DNA from: SAR92 clade bacterium
GTDB lineage: Bacteria; Pseudomonadota; Gammaproteobacteria; Pseudomonadales; Porticoccaceae
NCBI GenBank assembly: GCA_004211905.1
Contig: SHBP01000004.1
Span: forward strand, 62,001-126,000
DNA: 64,000 nt
Reading direction: 5' to 3'
In this document: piece after piece, positions 45,944 to 55,008 of the stretch
Position numbering within the stretch: the first letter of the stretch is position 1
Layout: each line of letters begins with the position of its first letter
Translations under genes and position numbers: made by a program
The notes under the pieces: model-generated
What the model saw: only the letters and a program-made list of their open reading frames with translations
The model's database searches: none
Told to the model about the DNA's origin: nothing

Positions 45944-47205
45944 ACCGCAGCGGGTTGTCGAGTACCAGAACCACCCCCAAGCGTCTGTTTGTCGTGGCGA
46001 ATGTTTTTCAGAAAAGTGTCCAATCGATCAATAGCCTTAATTAATACATTTTGGTCCGGTAAAAATACAATACGGAAGTGCTGGGAGTCTTTACAGGCAA
46101 AGGCAGAGCCCTGTACTAAAAGTAAGTGCTGTTGCTTTAACAGTTCAAGAACAAAACTTTCATCATCATCCACAGGATATATGCTCGGATCTAGCTTAAA
46201 GAATAGATACATAGCGGATCGCGGTTTTACGCAGGTAATTCCAGGGATCTTGGTGAGTAAGTCGTAGCACAAGTTTCGTTGAGCCAAAAGTCGCCCTCCC
46301 GGTAGTATCAAATCCTGAATACTCTGGCGGCCGCCCAGTGCTGTTTGCACGGCAAGCATTGCTGGTACATTAGCGCATAGGCGCATAGAGGCTAACATTT
46401 CCAAACCTTCGATATAACTTTCAGCGGTATCCTTTCTTCCACTGATGAGCATCCAGCCCGACCTAAAGCCTGCTAAACGATAGGTCTTTGACAGGCCGTT
46501 GAAAGTTAAGCAAAGCGTATTTTTAACCATTAGTGAAAGAGGATGATGCACAGCATTATCGTAAAGAATGCGATCATAAATTTCATCAGCAAATATCACT
46601 AGATTATTTCTCTCAGCGATATTTACAAGCTCGATAAGCGTCTCTCTTGAGTACACTGCTCCGGTTGGATTGTTGGGGTTAATGATAACTAAACCACGAG
46701 TCCGTTCAGTTATTTTACTTTCTATATCTGCGATGTCTGGTTGCCAGTCATTTGACTCGTCGCAGGCATAATGAATCGCTGAACCACCTGAGATGGATAC
46801 CGCCGCTGTCCATAAAGGGTAATCAGGGGAGGGTATTAGCACTTCTTCTCCTTGATTGAGCAGTCCCTGCATAGACATCACGATCAATTCACTGACACCG
46901 TTACCCATGATGATATCGCCCACATCGATATTCTCCACACCTTGCACCTGGTAACGTTGCATAACGGCTTTTCTGGCTGAAAAGAGTCCTTTGCTATGAG
47001 AATAGCCCTGGGCTTCACGGAGATTGTGAATAACATCACGCATAATTTCGTCAGGGGCGTCAAAGCCAAAGGCCCCTGGATTGCCTATGTTAAGTTTTAA
47101 AACTTGCTGACCTTCTTCTTCCAGTAAATTTGCATAATCCAGTACCGGGCCCCGGATTTCGTAATTCACATTTTTAAGCTTCTCAGACTGCAGTGTTTTA
47201 TCCAT
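45940..47205 (-). CDS. alaA: glutamate-pyruvate aminotransferase AlaA-like
   Basis: Protein of 421 residues from the ATG at 47205, which has AAGGGA at a suitable distance. The frame can be extended to 47259 but the added residues are unlike the family. It shows LKLNIGNPGAFGFDAP near 35, NPNNPTGAVYS near 178 and the PLP lysine in LSKTYRLAGFRSGWM near 242. AlaA makes alanine from pyruvate and glutamate. The 47206-47494 stretch upstream is AT-rich, presumably promoter, with no other signal recognised. Confidence 0.9.
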   Translation of the reverse strand: MDKTLQSEKLKNVNYEIRGPVLDYANLLEEEGQQVLKLNIGNPGAFGFDAPDEIMRDVIHNLREAQGYSHSKGLFSARKAVMQRYQVQGVENIDVGDIIMGNGVSELIVMSMQGLLNQGEEVLIPSPDYPLWTAAVSISGGSAIHYACDESNDWQPDIADIESKITERTRGLVIINPNNPTGAVYSRETLIELVNIAERNNLVIFADEIYDRILYDNAVHHPLSLMVKNTLCLTFNGLSKTYRLAGFRSGWMLISGRKDTAESYIEGLEMLASMRLCANVPAMLAVQTALGGRQSIQDLILPGGRLLAQRNLCYDLLTKIPGITCVKPRSAMYLFFKLDPSIYPVDDDESFVLELLKQQHLLLVQGSAFACKDSQHFRIVFLPDQNVLIKAIDRLDTFLKNIRHDKQTLGGGSGTRQPAAV

Positions 47206-47494
47206 CATTGTCCCTTGAGACGGTTCATGAGTGGTGGCGCATTGTACGCAATAAATCAATCTATTGGTGGATCAATTAGATATATGTTGGCTCCTTTTAG
47301 TAATGAGGCTATTTAGTTGTAATTGTTTTCGTCTTTATGGCGGTCGCAATGACGTAAAATTGTCTTTTTTGCATTGTCTATTTTATTACTTCTGTGTACT
47401 CTACTTTATTCAATATTACATAAATCTAGTCTGAACAAAAAGTTCATTATTCGCCTAGATCAATTTGAGGTGATAAACCAATATAGTCGGAGTA

Positions 47495-48268
47495 ATGGGA
47501 GCTGAGCTTATGTTAACTAAAGCCACTAAAGTTTTTGATCGTCTGGCAGTGTTGACGATCGGCGGATATTGTTTAAGTTTTATTGCTGCTAAGTTTATTT
47601 TTAACCCTGGGGGCTTCCCACTCGCGTACGTTGTTATTTTTTTCCATTTACTGGGGTTAATACTTATTATTTTGGGTATTCCGCTAGTTCTTATACACTT
47701 TCGTAAATCAGCTCATTTGAAGCTTGATATTATTCTAGCTCTAATAATATTTTGCATTCCTATAATTTGGTTTGATAAGCAGTATGGTTGGTTAAATATC
47801 AACTTTATAGCCGCTAATGATTACAGTACTGACGTTGGATCAATTCCTCAGTTTTCGAGATCAAAGCATGATCGTCTACATTTTAAGGAAGTTCACCCAT
47901 TATGGAGGTTTTTGAATGTTCCGGATAAAGTTCTTAAAGCGCCTGGTATCGACTCTATTGTTCTAGACATTGAACCTAAAATGACCTCCAGGCTCGTCAA
48001 GCGAGCCCTAGTCATGCTGGGTTGGCCTAGAACTAATACTGGCGCTAATGGTCTTACTATTGAAGCCTCGGCGAATATAGTAGCAGAGAAGCAGGTGACT
48101 GACCTTGTTATAAGAATTCTACCTAAAGGAGAAGGTGGTAGCTTGATAGATGTTCGATCATCGTCCCGCGCTCAACGCAGAGATCTTGGTTCAAACATGG
48201 TTATTATTAGAAAATTTATTGATCATTTAGACCTAGAAATAGCAAAAAGTAAAAAGGCTTTAAATTAA
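47495..48268 (+). CDS. DUF1499 membrane protein
   Basis: Protein of 257 residues. Three hydrophobic helices (about 20-40, 45-65 and 75-92) are followed by a soluble DUF1499 domain ending with the family-typical VRSSSRAQRRDLGSNMVIIRKFI. The function of DUF1499 is unknown. The start could also be the ATG at 47510, which has GGGAG at a better spacing. It stands just ahead of the tRNA promoter. Confidence 0.8.
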   Translation: MGAELMLTKATKVFDRLAVLTIGGYCLSFIAAKFIFNPGGFPLAYVVIFFHLLGLILIILGIPLVLIHFRKSAHLKLDIILALIIFCIPIIWFDKQYGWLNINFIAANDYSTDVGSIPQFSRSKHDRLHFKEVHPLWRFLNVPDKVLKAPGIDSIVLDIEPKMTSRLVKRALVMLGWPRTNTGANGLTIEASANIVAEKQVTDLVIRILPKGEGGSLIDVRSSSRAQRRDLGSNMVIIRKFIDHLDLEIAKSKKALN

Positions 48269-48280
48269 GACTAGTTATGC

Positions 48281-48316
48281 TTGACACTTTTCTTGTGGCT
48301 ACTTATCATGCGCGCC
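48281..48316 (+). promoter_or_regulatory. strong sigma-70 promoter for the tRNA pair
   Basis: TTGACA (48281-48286), 17-base spacer, TATCAT (48304-48309) and a GC-rich discriminator GCGCGCC (48310-48316) precede tRNA-Glu by 14 bases. The discriminator matches that of the rpsB promoter exactly and is the kind that responds to ppGpp. Very good match to a stable-RNA promoter. Confidence 0.88.
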
Positions 48317-48330
48317 TCCTAGCCAATCAC

Positions 48331-48406
48331 GTCCCGTTCGTCTAGAGGCCTAGGACACCGCCCTTTCACGGCGGTAACAGGGGTTCGACTCCCCTACGGG
48401 ACGCCA
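48331..48406 (+). tRNA. tRNA-Glu (UUC)
   Basis: A 76-base cloverleaf with encoded CCA. The acceptor stem GTCCCGT pairs with ACGGGAC. The anticodon stem CCGCC/GGCGG encloses the loop CTTTCAC with anticodon TTC, and the T arm is GGGG-TTCGACT-CCCC. It is the first gene of a two-tRNA transcript. Confidence 0.97.
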
Positions 48407-48436
48407 TTTTTATACGTTGCCAGATTCTTGGCTTCT

Positions 48437-48512
48437 GCGGGAATAGCTCAGTTGGTAGAGCGGTACCTTGCCAAGGTACAGGTCGCCGGTTCGAACCCGG
48501 TTTCCCGCTCCA
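48437..48512 (+). tRNA. tRNA-Gly (GCC)
   Basis: A 76-base cloverleaf with encoded CCA. The acceptor stem GCGGGAA pairs with TTCCCGC. The anticodon stem GTACC/GGTAC encloses the loop TTGCCAA with anticodon GCC, and the T arm contains GGTTCGAACCC. It follows tRNA-Glu by 30 bases and is followed at once by a terminator. Confidence 0.97.
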
Positions 48513-48520
48513 TTTTCCAT

Positions 48521-48555
48521 AAACCCTTGTAGCCATTAGGCTATGGGGGTTTTTC
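48521..48555 (+). terminator. intrinsic terminator of the tRNA transcript
   Basis: A 14-base stem (48521-48534 with 48539-48552, three G-U wobbles) around the loop ATTA ends in GGGGGTTTTTC, giving a T-run of five. It lies eight bases after tRNA-Gly. Confidence 0.9.
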
Positions 48556-48630
48556 GAATATATAGTCTGCTTCTTACGTGTTCTTCCTCAATATTGTCAT
48601 GCTTGATTTGAAAATTGTGACTATTAAGTT

Positions 48631-49140
48631 ATGCTCCCATCGATGACAAAAAAACTACTTCTAATTTGTATTCTTGTTTTTACATCTTCCGCTTGTTACT
48701 CGTCGGAGGTAACCACCTATTATTTTATTCGTCATGCTGAAAAATTACGGATTGATAAATCTGATCAAAATCCAAGTCTTACAGAAAAGGGGCTGGAACG
48801 CGCCAGCGCATGGCGAGAAATTTTCTCTAATGTTAATTTAGATGCTGTTTATTCAACAGACTACCTCAGGACAAAACTAACGGCTAAACCCACGGCGGAT
48901 AGTAAGAACTTACCAATACTCTTGTACGATCCAAACGACATGTACTCAGATTCTTTTCAGCGTGAAACCAGTGGTCAAACTGTTCTGGTAGTTGGTCATA
49001 GCAATACAACTAATGTTTTCGCCAACAAAGCGCTAGGAGAAGAAAAATATGGTCAAATTGATGATAACAATAATTCAAATCTCTACATTGTCACAATTAT
49101 CGACAGAAAGGCTTCCTCGGTTTTGTTAAAGATTGATTAG
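48631..49140 (+). CDS. exported histidine phosphatase (phosphoglycerate mutase-like)
   Basis: Protein of 169 residues (the ATG at 48643 is an alternative start). An N-terminal hydrophobic signal (LLLICILVFTSSACYSS) indicates export. FIRHAEK (about 32-38) carries the phospho-acceptor His of the histidine phosphatase family, and VVGHSNTTNVF near 113 supplies the second catalytic His. It probably dephosphorylates a small molecule in the periplasm. The start has no clear ribosome site. It follows the tRNA terminator by about 75 bases. Confidence 0.8.
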   Translation: MLPSMTKKLLLICILVFTSSACYSSEVTTYYFIRHAEKLRIDKSDQNPSLTEKGLERASAWREIFSNVNLDAVYSTDYLRTKLTAKPTADSKNLPILLYDPNDMYSDSFQRETSGQTVLVVGHSNTTNVFANKALGEEKYGQIDDNNNSNLYIVTIIDRKASSVLLKID

Positions 49141-49258
49141 GCTAGGCTTGTCTGCTAGCTCCATTCACTTTCAACTTGATAAGTGATCATTGTGAGTTAT
49201 GCTTAAGTTACTGTTATTTATTTATGATTAGGGGTTCAGTTTAATTAGAGGACGAAAA

Positions 49259-49828
49259 ATGAAAGGGACACTCACCAAATTACCTATCTTTATTATAATG
49301 CTATCGGCAATAGGATGTGCTCATCAGGATCCGACTTCAGACAAAAAGGAGGACTGGATATTCGCACATATGGCCACCAAAGGTTTCATACCCAACAATA
49401 CCACTGTAGTCATTCCCGTTACTCAAGATATTATTGCTTTTACTCAAGATACCTACCAGAAGCATGTTGATTTCAATGCAATGGAATTTACGTCATTAAC
49501 GGAGAATGCTCATGGCAGTGGTTCCCGTAAAGCAGTTTTGTCTTGGCTTGATGGCACAAATGTGGAGGAAATTCGGCTGATAGTCACTGATGTAGCTATG
49601 CATGAAGATCTGCAGAGCATCATCTATACAACTGAGACCATTAGGTCATTTGGTGACATTAAAAATTTGGTATCCCCGCATCTGTATCTAGATAGATATC
49701 AAACTAAGAAAAACAAATATGTGGATGAATATCGATATCCCTTCTATGACGACAGTTACTCACATCAGCGAACGGAGTATATGGACCGCCATAGAATACC
49801 TACCGGGAAAAACAGTAGGGTACCTTGA
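49259..49828 (+). CDS. putative lipoprotein of unknown function
   Basis: Protein of 189 residues. The signal sequence MKGTLTKLPIFIIMLSAIGC ends in a loose lipobox with Cys20, followed by AHQDPTSDKK. The mature domain is alpha/beta with no recognised motif, and the last 50 residues are rich in Tyr, Arg and Asp. AGAGGACG precedes the ATG. It lies 118 bases after the phosphatase and converges with the flavodoxin gene. It is not a family I know. Confidence 0.65.
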   Translation: MKGTLTKLPIFIIMLSAIGCAHQDPTSDKKEDWIFAHMATKGFIPNNTTVVIPVTQDIIAFTQDTYQKHVDFNAMEFTSLTENAHGSGSRKAVLSWLDGTNVEEIRLIVTDVAMHEDLQSIIYTTETIRSFGDIKNLVSPHLYLDRYQTKKNKYVDEYRYPFYDDSYSHQRTEYMDRHRIPTGKNSRVP

Positions 49829-49851
49829 GACTATTTTGAGTATTCTCAATG

Positions 49852-50307
49852 CTAAAAAATGCCAAGAGATAGGCCTGCGGCCATGCCCAAGCCAAATTCC
49901 TCACATTCTTGTTGATGTTCATCCTTGAAACCGCCAACAATAATCAAAGGATCATTGATCTTACGTAGGGGGTAGCCTTTCACAATACGGTCAACCTCAC
50001 GCACTGCGCCGGTGCCATCATTGCCAGAACTCACGAACATGCAATAGGGCAGGTTTATTTGATAAGGCTCTGCGGGGTAGAAAGTACGATCAAAAAAGTC
50101 TTTTAATGCGCCACTCATGTAACCAAAGTTCTCTGGTGTGCCAAAAATTAAACCATCAGCCCAAAGCAAGTCATCTAAAGTTGCATCGAAGGCTTTTAAA
50201 AAACGTGTTTCGACATCTTCATCCTGTTGACAGCCTGCATAGACAGCTTGAGCCATACGCTCAGTTCCACCACTTTGACTGTGATAAATGACTAATAAAT
50301 TTTTCAT
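49852..50307 (-). CDS. flavodoxin-like NAD(P)H oxidoreductase
   Basis: Protein of 151 residues from the ATG at 50307; one codon upstream is a TTG in frame. The FMN phosphate loop YHSQSGGTERMAQAV is near 8-22, with FGTPENFGYMSGALKDFFDRTF near 75-96 as in WrbA-like and flavodoxin_5 proteins. It probably uses FMN to reduce quinones or similar compounds. The 111 bases to comEC, read the other way, must hold both promoters. Confidence 0.85.
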   Translation of the reverse strand: MKNLLVIYHSQSGGTERMAQAVYAGCQQDEDVETRFLKAFDATLDDLLWADGLIFGTPENFGYMSGALKDFFDRTFYPAEPYQINLPYCMFVSSGNDGTGAVREVDRIVKGYPLRKINDPLIIVGGFKDEHQQECEEFGLGMAAGLSLGIF

Positions 50308-50418
50308 CAATATGTCTACACCGTAGCAATATATTTAGGTTAATCACACTACAATTTATTGAGAAGTACTTAATTATCTAGTTCGTAATTAGGATTCTGC
50401 CCCTCTACAAGGATACGT

Positions 50419-52887
50419 ATGATTTATCTGCTTGCAATAAGTTTTGGTGTATTTTCGATTGCATTTTATTCTAATTTGCCTAGCGCATGGGTTTTTGTCG
50501 TGTTAGCGCTGAGTTCAGTCCTACTTTTGGGTTTCCTAAAAATTAAGCACAGACAAGCTCCTAGTGTGGTCCTCAAAATTAGCCGCCTAACCGCCTTATT
50601 TGCTATAGGTAGCATCTGGGGATTGGTAGCAGCATATGACATTCAACATCATAGGCTACCTGACAGCTTAGACGGATCCGATTTTGTTATATCTGGATAT
50701 GTTGGCACTGTCCATAATGAGGATAAACGTCGAACCAGATTCGATTTTCATGTCGACTCAGCTCATCTATTAGGCGATTCAGATACAAAAATACCCCTAA
50801 AACACATCCTATTAAGTAATTATTCTGAGAATCAAAAGAACCGTGAACTGTTATTGCAAACTGGTGATAAATGGAGCTTTGTAGCTCGCTTAAAAGTACC
50901 TAGAGGATTTTTAAATCCTGCTGGATTTGATTACCAAGCCTGGTTATTACAAGAGGGATATTCTGCCACTGGTTATATCAGGCAACCAGAATTAAGGAAA
51001 ATATTAAGTACTCCACAGAATGCTCCCGCTATCCCGATGAGCGCTCGAGTTAATCTTTCCAGGATGGCTATAAAGAACGCGATTAATGATAGCAACCTGT
51101 CCGAGTTTGGTGCTGCAGTGTTGGTGGCTCTTACTGTTGGCGACAGAAGTCAAATTAGTCCCTGGTGGGAGGATCTTTCTCGTTTGGGAGTAGTCCATCT
51201 TTTGGTTATTTCTGGGCTTCATATAGGCCTTGTCGCTGGCGCGGGCTTTATTTTGGGTCAGCTACTATCACGATTCTTTTTACTGATACTTCATTTCTCT
51301 AGCTGGCCTTGCAACCCAAGCTTAGTTGTTCGGTGTATACCAATTGTCGTCGCCATACTATCAGCGGGATCTTATAGTCTTCTAGCAGGGCTCACACTGC
51401 CCACTCAACGGGCTTTAATAGCGGTATGCGTTGTAATGTTTGCTAAACTGACCTACCGTCGCATTAGTCCTTGGCCCTGCATTGTCTGGGCTTTTACATT
51501 GATTTCTTTAATTCAACCAATGGCGGTCTTGAGTTCGGGGTTTTGGTTATCCTTTACCGCTGTTACGGCGCTAGTTTGGTGGTTTTACCCATGGCACTCG
51601 ACTGATCGCAGATACAGACTTCGAATGACGATTAGTGCTCAAGTGATGCTGTGTTTAGCTATGGCTGTTCCTTTGATTATTTTTATCGGAAAATTCTCTT
51701 GGTTAGCACCCATAATAAATATCCTAGCCGTTCCTTGGGTGTCTTTTGTCACAGTCCCTCTGGGACTAGCGGGCATTCTTGCTTGGGTGGCAAGTAAAGA
51801 TTTAGGGGCAATGGTATGGGCTTTAGCAGACCTATCCATCAAGCCCTTAGATTGGGTTTTGACAAAAATCCCGCAGTCTCATGGATTTTTTTATGTACCA
51901 GTCATTCAAGACGCGCCGCTAATCTTGGCATTCGTAATGGTCGTCATAGGGCTCGTGCTGCCATTGCCTAAAAGCTACAAAATGGCTTGTTTTTTACCAT
52001 TGACGTTAGCGCTTTTATTTACTGAGCAGGATGAAAATGCTCGACTAACTGTACTCGATGTCGGTCAAGGATTATCGATTGTTGTTGAAAAAGGGGCCCG
52101 TGTCCTAATTTATGATGTTGGCCCTCGATACAGCAAACAATTTGATGCAGGGAGTGGAATCCTAACGCCGTACATTCGCTCTCGAGGTCATCTAGTGATT
52201 GATGAGGTGGTAGTCAGTCATGAAGACAACGATCATAGTGGAGGTCTTTTGCCTTTGATTGCTGAGATACCTGTAAACAAAATATTCTTGGGTTCGGGTT
52301 TGAAAGATAAGTTGGCTTCTATTACCTCCGCTGCAAAGATAAATGCAAACGTGAAGCACTGTGAACAAGGCCAAAGTTGGGTTTGGGCATCATCGTCCGC
52401 AGGTATAGATCGGCACGATAGTGGACGGGTTTATTTTGAAGTAATTTGGCCTCCCAAAAACGGTCCAAAAAAGGGTAATAATAGTTCCTGCGTTTTAATC
52501 ATTACATGGCAGGGCCAATCAATTCTCCTGGCTGGGGACATAGAAAAGAGAGCAGAACAGACCATTGTCGAAAGCGGAGTGTTAGAGGGTTATGCAGTGT
52601 CCGTACTCATCGCTCCCCACCATGGAAGTACAACTTCATCTACTAATGCTTTTGTGAAAGTGGTAAAGCCAGAACATGTCGTGTTTTCAAGTGGCTTTAG
52701 ACATCACTTTGGTCACCCTCATCCTGATGTTGTCAGACGTTACAAACTCCGCGGTAGTGAGCTTTGGTCAACAGGCGACCAAGGAGCTATAACTTTTGCA
52801 TGGCAATCTCAGGGTGGGCTAAAGGTTCAAGGTGAGAGAGAAAAAGGATTTTTTGACTGTTTTACCTGCAGGGCCTGGTGGAGGTAA
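50419..52887 (+). CDS. comEC: DNA internalisation protein ComEC/Rec2
   Basis: Protein of 822 residues. N-terminal membrane helices and the DUF4131 domain are followed by the Competence domain (HLLVISGLHIGLVAGAGF near 258, LAGLTLPTQRALIA near 325) and a C-terminal metallo-beta-lactamase domain (VLDVGQGLSIVVEKG near 542, SHEDNDHSGGLLPL near 597, APHHGSTTSS near 733). It forms the inner-membrane channel for transforming DNA. The last dozen residues (FFDCFTCRAWWR) look odd; a one-base shift at about 52848 would give FLTVLPAGPGGGKR instead. Confidence 0.93.
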   Translation: MIYLLAISFGVFSIAFYSNLPSAWVFVVLALSSVLLLGFLKIKHRQAPSVVLKISRLTALFAIGSIWGLVAAYDIQHHRLPDSLDGSDFVISGYVGTVHNEDKRRTRFDFHVDSAHLLGDSDTKIPLKHILLSNYSENQKNRELLLQTGDKWSFVARLKVPRGFLNPAGFDYQAWLLQEGYSATGYIRQPELRKILSTPQNAPAIPMSARVNLSRMAIKNAINDSNLSEFGAAVLVALTVGDRSQISPWWEDLSRLGVVHLLVISGLHIGLVAGAGFILGQLLSRFFLLILHFSSWPCNPSLVVRCIPIVVAILSAGSYSLLAGLTLPTQRALIAVCVVMFAKLTYRRISPWPCIVWAFTLISLIQPMAVLSSGFWLSFTAVTALVWWFYPWHSTDRRYRLRMTISAQVMLCLAMAVPLIIFIGKFSWLAPIINILAVPWVSFVTVPLGLAGILAWVASKDLGAMVWALADLSIKPLDWVLTKIPQSHGFFYVPVIQDAPLILAFVMVVIGLVLPLPKSYKMACFLPLTLALLFTEQDENARLTVLDVGQGLSIVVEKGARVLIYDVGPRYSKQFDAGSGILTPYIRSRGHLVIDEVVVSHEDNDHSGGLLPLIAEIPVNKIFLGSGLKDKLASITSAAKINANVKHCEQGQSWVWASSSAGIDRHDSGRVYFEVIWPPKNGPKKGNNSSCVLIITWQGQSILLAGDIEKRAEQTIVESGVLEGYAVSVLIAPHHGSTTSSTNAFVKVVKPEHVVFSSGFRHHFGHPHPDVVRRYKLRGSELWSTGDQGAITFAWQSQGGLKVQGEREKGFFDCFTCRAWWR

Positions 52888-53164
52888 AAGGGTAATCATG
52901 AAATTACTGGCGAAGTAATTCTCTTCCATGGTTGAGTATGAATAAATAACTTGGAGTTAATCTCTCCCTGAGTATGCCCATTGCCCCATGATGTGTTTTA
53001 ATTGCATCTATACACGGTCTCCAGTGATGTTTAAGGCCAAGTAAACCAATAATAAAAGAGAATAACAATGGTGGTGGTTTTTAGCGTCTTGCGAAGGATT
53101 TTGGATGACGTAAGTCCCTCGGCTTTTGAATTTAATTGTGATAAACATAACGAGTTTTTAGTCT
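52888..53164 (+). other. 277-base interval between comEC and msbA
   Basis: exbB/exbD-type genes usually lie between comEC and msbA/lpxK in related bacteria, but no trace of them was seen here. The only frame of note is 53068-53172, 34 codons (MVVVFSVLRRILDD at its start), with AGAGAATAAC before its ATG and overlapping the msbA start by eight bases. It could be a leader peptide or chance. Confidence 0.4.
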
Positions 53165-55006
53165 ATGTCTGATACCGCGAGTCCCTCCGGGACAAAAACC
53201 TATTTACGACTTTTATGGTATGTGGCTCGTTACTGGTTCCCATTTTTAATTGCGGTATTTGGTCTGTTGCTACATTCACTAGCTGAGATTGCCTTTATTG
53301 ATCTGTTTCGCTACATGACAGATATCGTAGGGGTGCTCACAGGATCCGTGGCTGATACATCAGCTGTCTCTTCGTCGGGCTTTACGGGTGGTATGGCTAA
53401 CAGGCTTCTTGGAGATTTTTGGGTTAACAAACCCTGGTTGGTGATTCCCCTATTTTTAGTTTTGATTAGTGCTGCGAGAGGGATAGGTTATTTAATAGGC
53501 ACCTATTTTCTTGCTTATGTCGCCAATTATCTTGTGCATGCGTTGCGGACCGATCTCTTCGAACGCTACCTGTTGCTTCCATTTAAGTTTTTTGATCAGG
53601 CGATGTCTGGCCACTTAGTATCTGTGGTTACCTTCAACGTACAGCAGGTGACAGAGGCCGGTACAAAAGCTATTAAAACAGTAATTCAGCAGGGCAGTTT
53701 AGTTGTTGGTTTAATGGGGTATTTAATTTATACCAATTGGATTCTCACCCTGTTCTTTATTGCTGCATTACCTTTGATAGGGATGATCGTGACTAAGGTC
53801 AGCAAGCGATTCCGGCTAATTAGTAAAAATATTCAGTCGGCTATGGGAGATGTAACTCATGTCACCCAAGAGGCCGTTCATGGCTATCAAGAAGTACGTA
53901 TGTTTGGTGCCAAAAAAAGCGAGCGATTACGAATGAAGAGGGCAAGTCACGGTAACAGAAGACAGAACATGAAAATGGCATTTACTAGTGCTTTGAGTAA
54001 TCCATTGATCATCTTTATTGTTTCCTTTGCTTTTGCCGGTGTTACCGGATTTATGCTCAACCCGTTCATTTTGGATACCATGTCTACGGGTAGTTTTGTT
54101 GCTTTCATTATGGCCTCAGGCGTACTTATCAAGCCTATTCGCCAGTTGACAGAAGTTAACAGCGATATCCAGAAAGGAATTGCTGCTTCGGAGTCAATTT
54201 TCGCTATTATTGATAGTCCTGCTGAGGTGGATAAGGGCAGATACAAAACTGAATCCGTAACAGGGAGGTTGGATTTTTCTAACATCAATTTTAGCTACGA
54301 AGGTGCCAAAAAAGAGGTACTTAAGGATATTAATTTCTCGGTCAGCCCTGGAGAAACTATCGCTCTAGTGGGCTCTTCAGGGAGTGGCAAAACATCACTA
54401 GTAAACTTGATACCCCGATTTTATAACCACGAGGACGGTAAGATACTACTTGATGGTACTGACGTTAATGACTTTTCTCTAGTCAATTTACGTAGTCATA
54501 TTTCGATTGTCAGCCAGAATGTCACTTTGTTTAATGACACTATCTTCAATAATATCGCGTATGGCGAGCTTCAAGGCCGGTCTGAAGAAAAGGTGAGAGC
54601 CGCTGCGCAGGTAGCTCATGCAACTGAGTTTATTAACGAAATGCCTGATGGTTTTGATACGCAAGTAGGTGATGATGGAGTGATGCTTTCTGGGGGGCAA
54701 CGCCAGCGTATAGCTATCGCCAGAGCAGTGCTTAAGAATGCTCCAATTCTAATCCTTGATGAGGCTACATCGGCTCTAGATACGGACTCAGAGCGCCATA
54801 TCCAAGCTGCTCTAGAGGAGTTGATGAAAGGGCGTACAAGCTTTGTAATCGCTCATCGGTTGAGTACCGTGGAAAAAGCAGATCGCATACTTGTCCTCGA
54901 GAAAGGTCAGATAATCGAGCAAGGGACACACGAGGAGCTGATTGAAGTGAAAGGTCGTTATGCTAATCTCTACCGCAAGCAGTTTGACGAACCTCAGGTG
55001 GATTAG
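53165..55006 (+). CDS. msbA: lipid A export ATP-binding/permease protein
   Basis: Protein of 613 residues. Six membrane helices (about 20-350) are followed by the ATPase domain: Walker A GSSGSGKTSLV near 405, signature LSGGQRQRIAIARAV near 509 and Walker B ILILDEATSALD near 530. It flips core lipid A across the inner membrane. It precedes lpxK by two bases, and both serve lipopolysaccharide, together with the lpx genes 19 kb upstream. Confidence 0.94.
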   Translation: MSDTASPSGTKTYLRLLWYVARYWFPFLIAVFGLLLHSLAEIAFIDLFRYMTDIVGVLTGSVADTSAVSSSGFTGGMANRLLGDFWVNKPWLVIPLFLVLISAARGIGYLIGTYFLAYVANYLVHALRTDLFERYLLLPFKFFDQAMSGHLVSVVTFNVQQVTEAGTKAIKTVIQQGSLVVGLMGYLIYTNWILTLFFIAALPLIGMIVTKVSKRFRLISKNIQSAMGDVTHVTQEAVHGYQEVRMFGAKKSERLRMKRASHGNRRQNMKMAFTSALSNPLIIFIVSFAFAGVTGFMLNPFILDTMSTGSFVAFIMASGVLIKPIRQLTEVNSDIQKGIAASESIFAIIDSPAEVDKGRYKTESVTGRLDFSNINFSYEGAKKEVLKDINFSVSPGETIALVGSSGSGKTSLVNLIPRFYNHEDGKILLDGTDVNDFSLVNLRSHISIVSQNVTLFNDTIFNNIAYGELQGRSEEKVRAAAQVAHATEFINEMPDGFDTQVGDDGVMLSGGQRQRIAIARAVLKNAPILILDEATSALDTDSERHIQAALEELMKGRTSFVIAHRLSTVEKADRILVLEKGQIIEQGTHEELIEVKGRYANLYRKQFDEPQVD

Positions 55007-55008
55007 GT

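Noticed and set aside
48513-48630. Integration (att) site at the 3' end of the tRNA pair
   Set aside because: No direct repeat of the tRNA end and no integrase gene were found in the window; a plain terminator follows.
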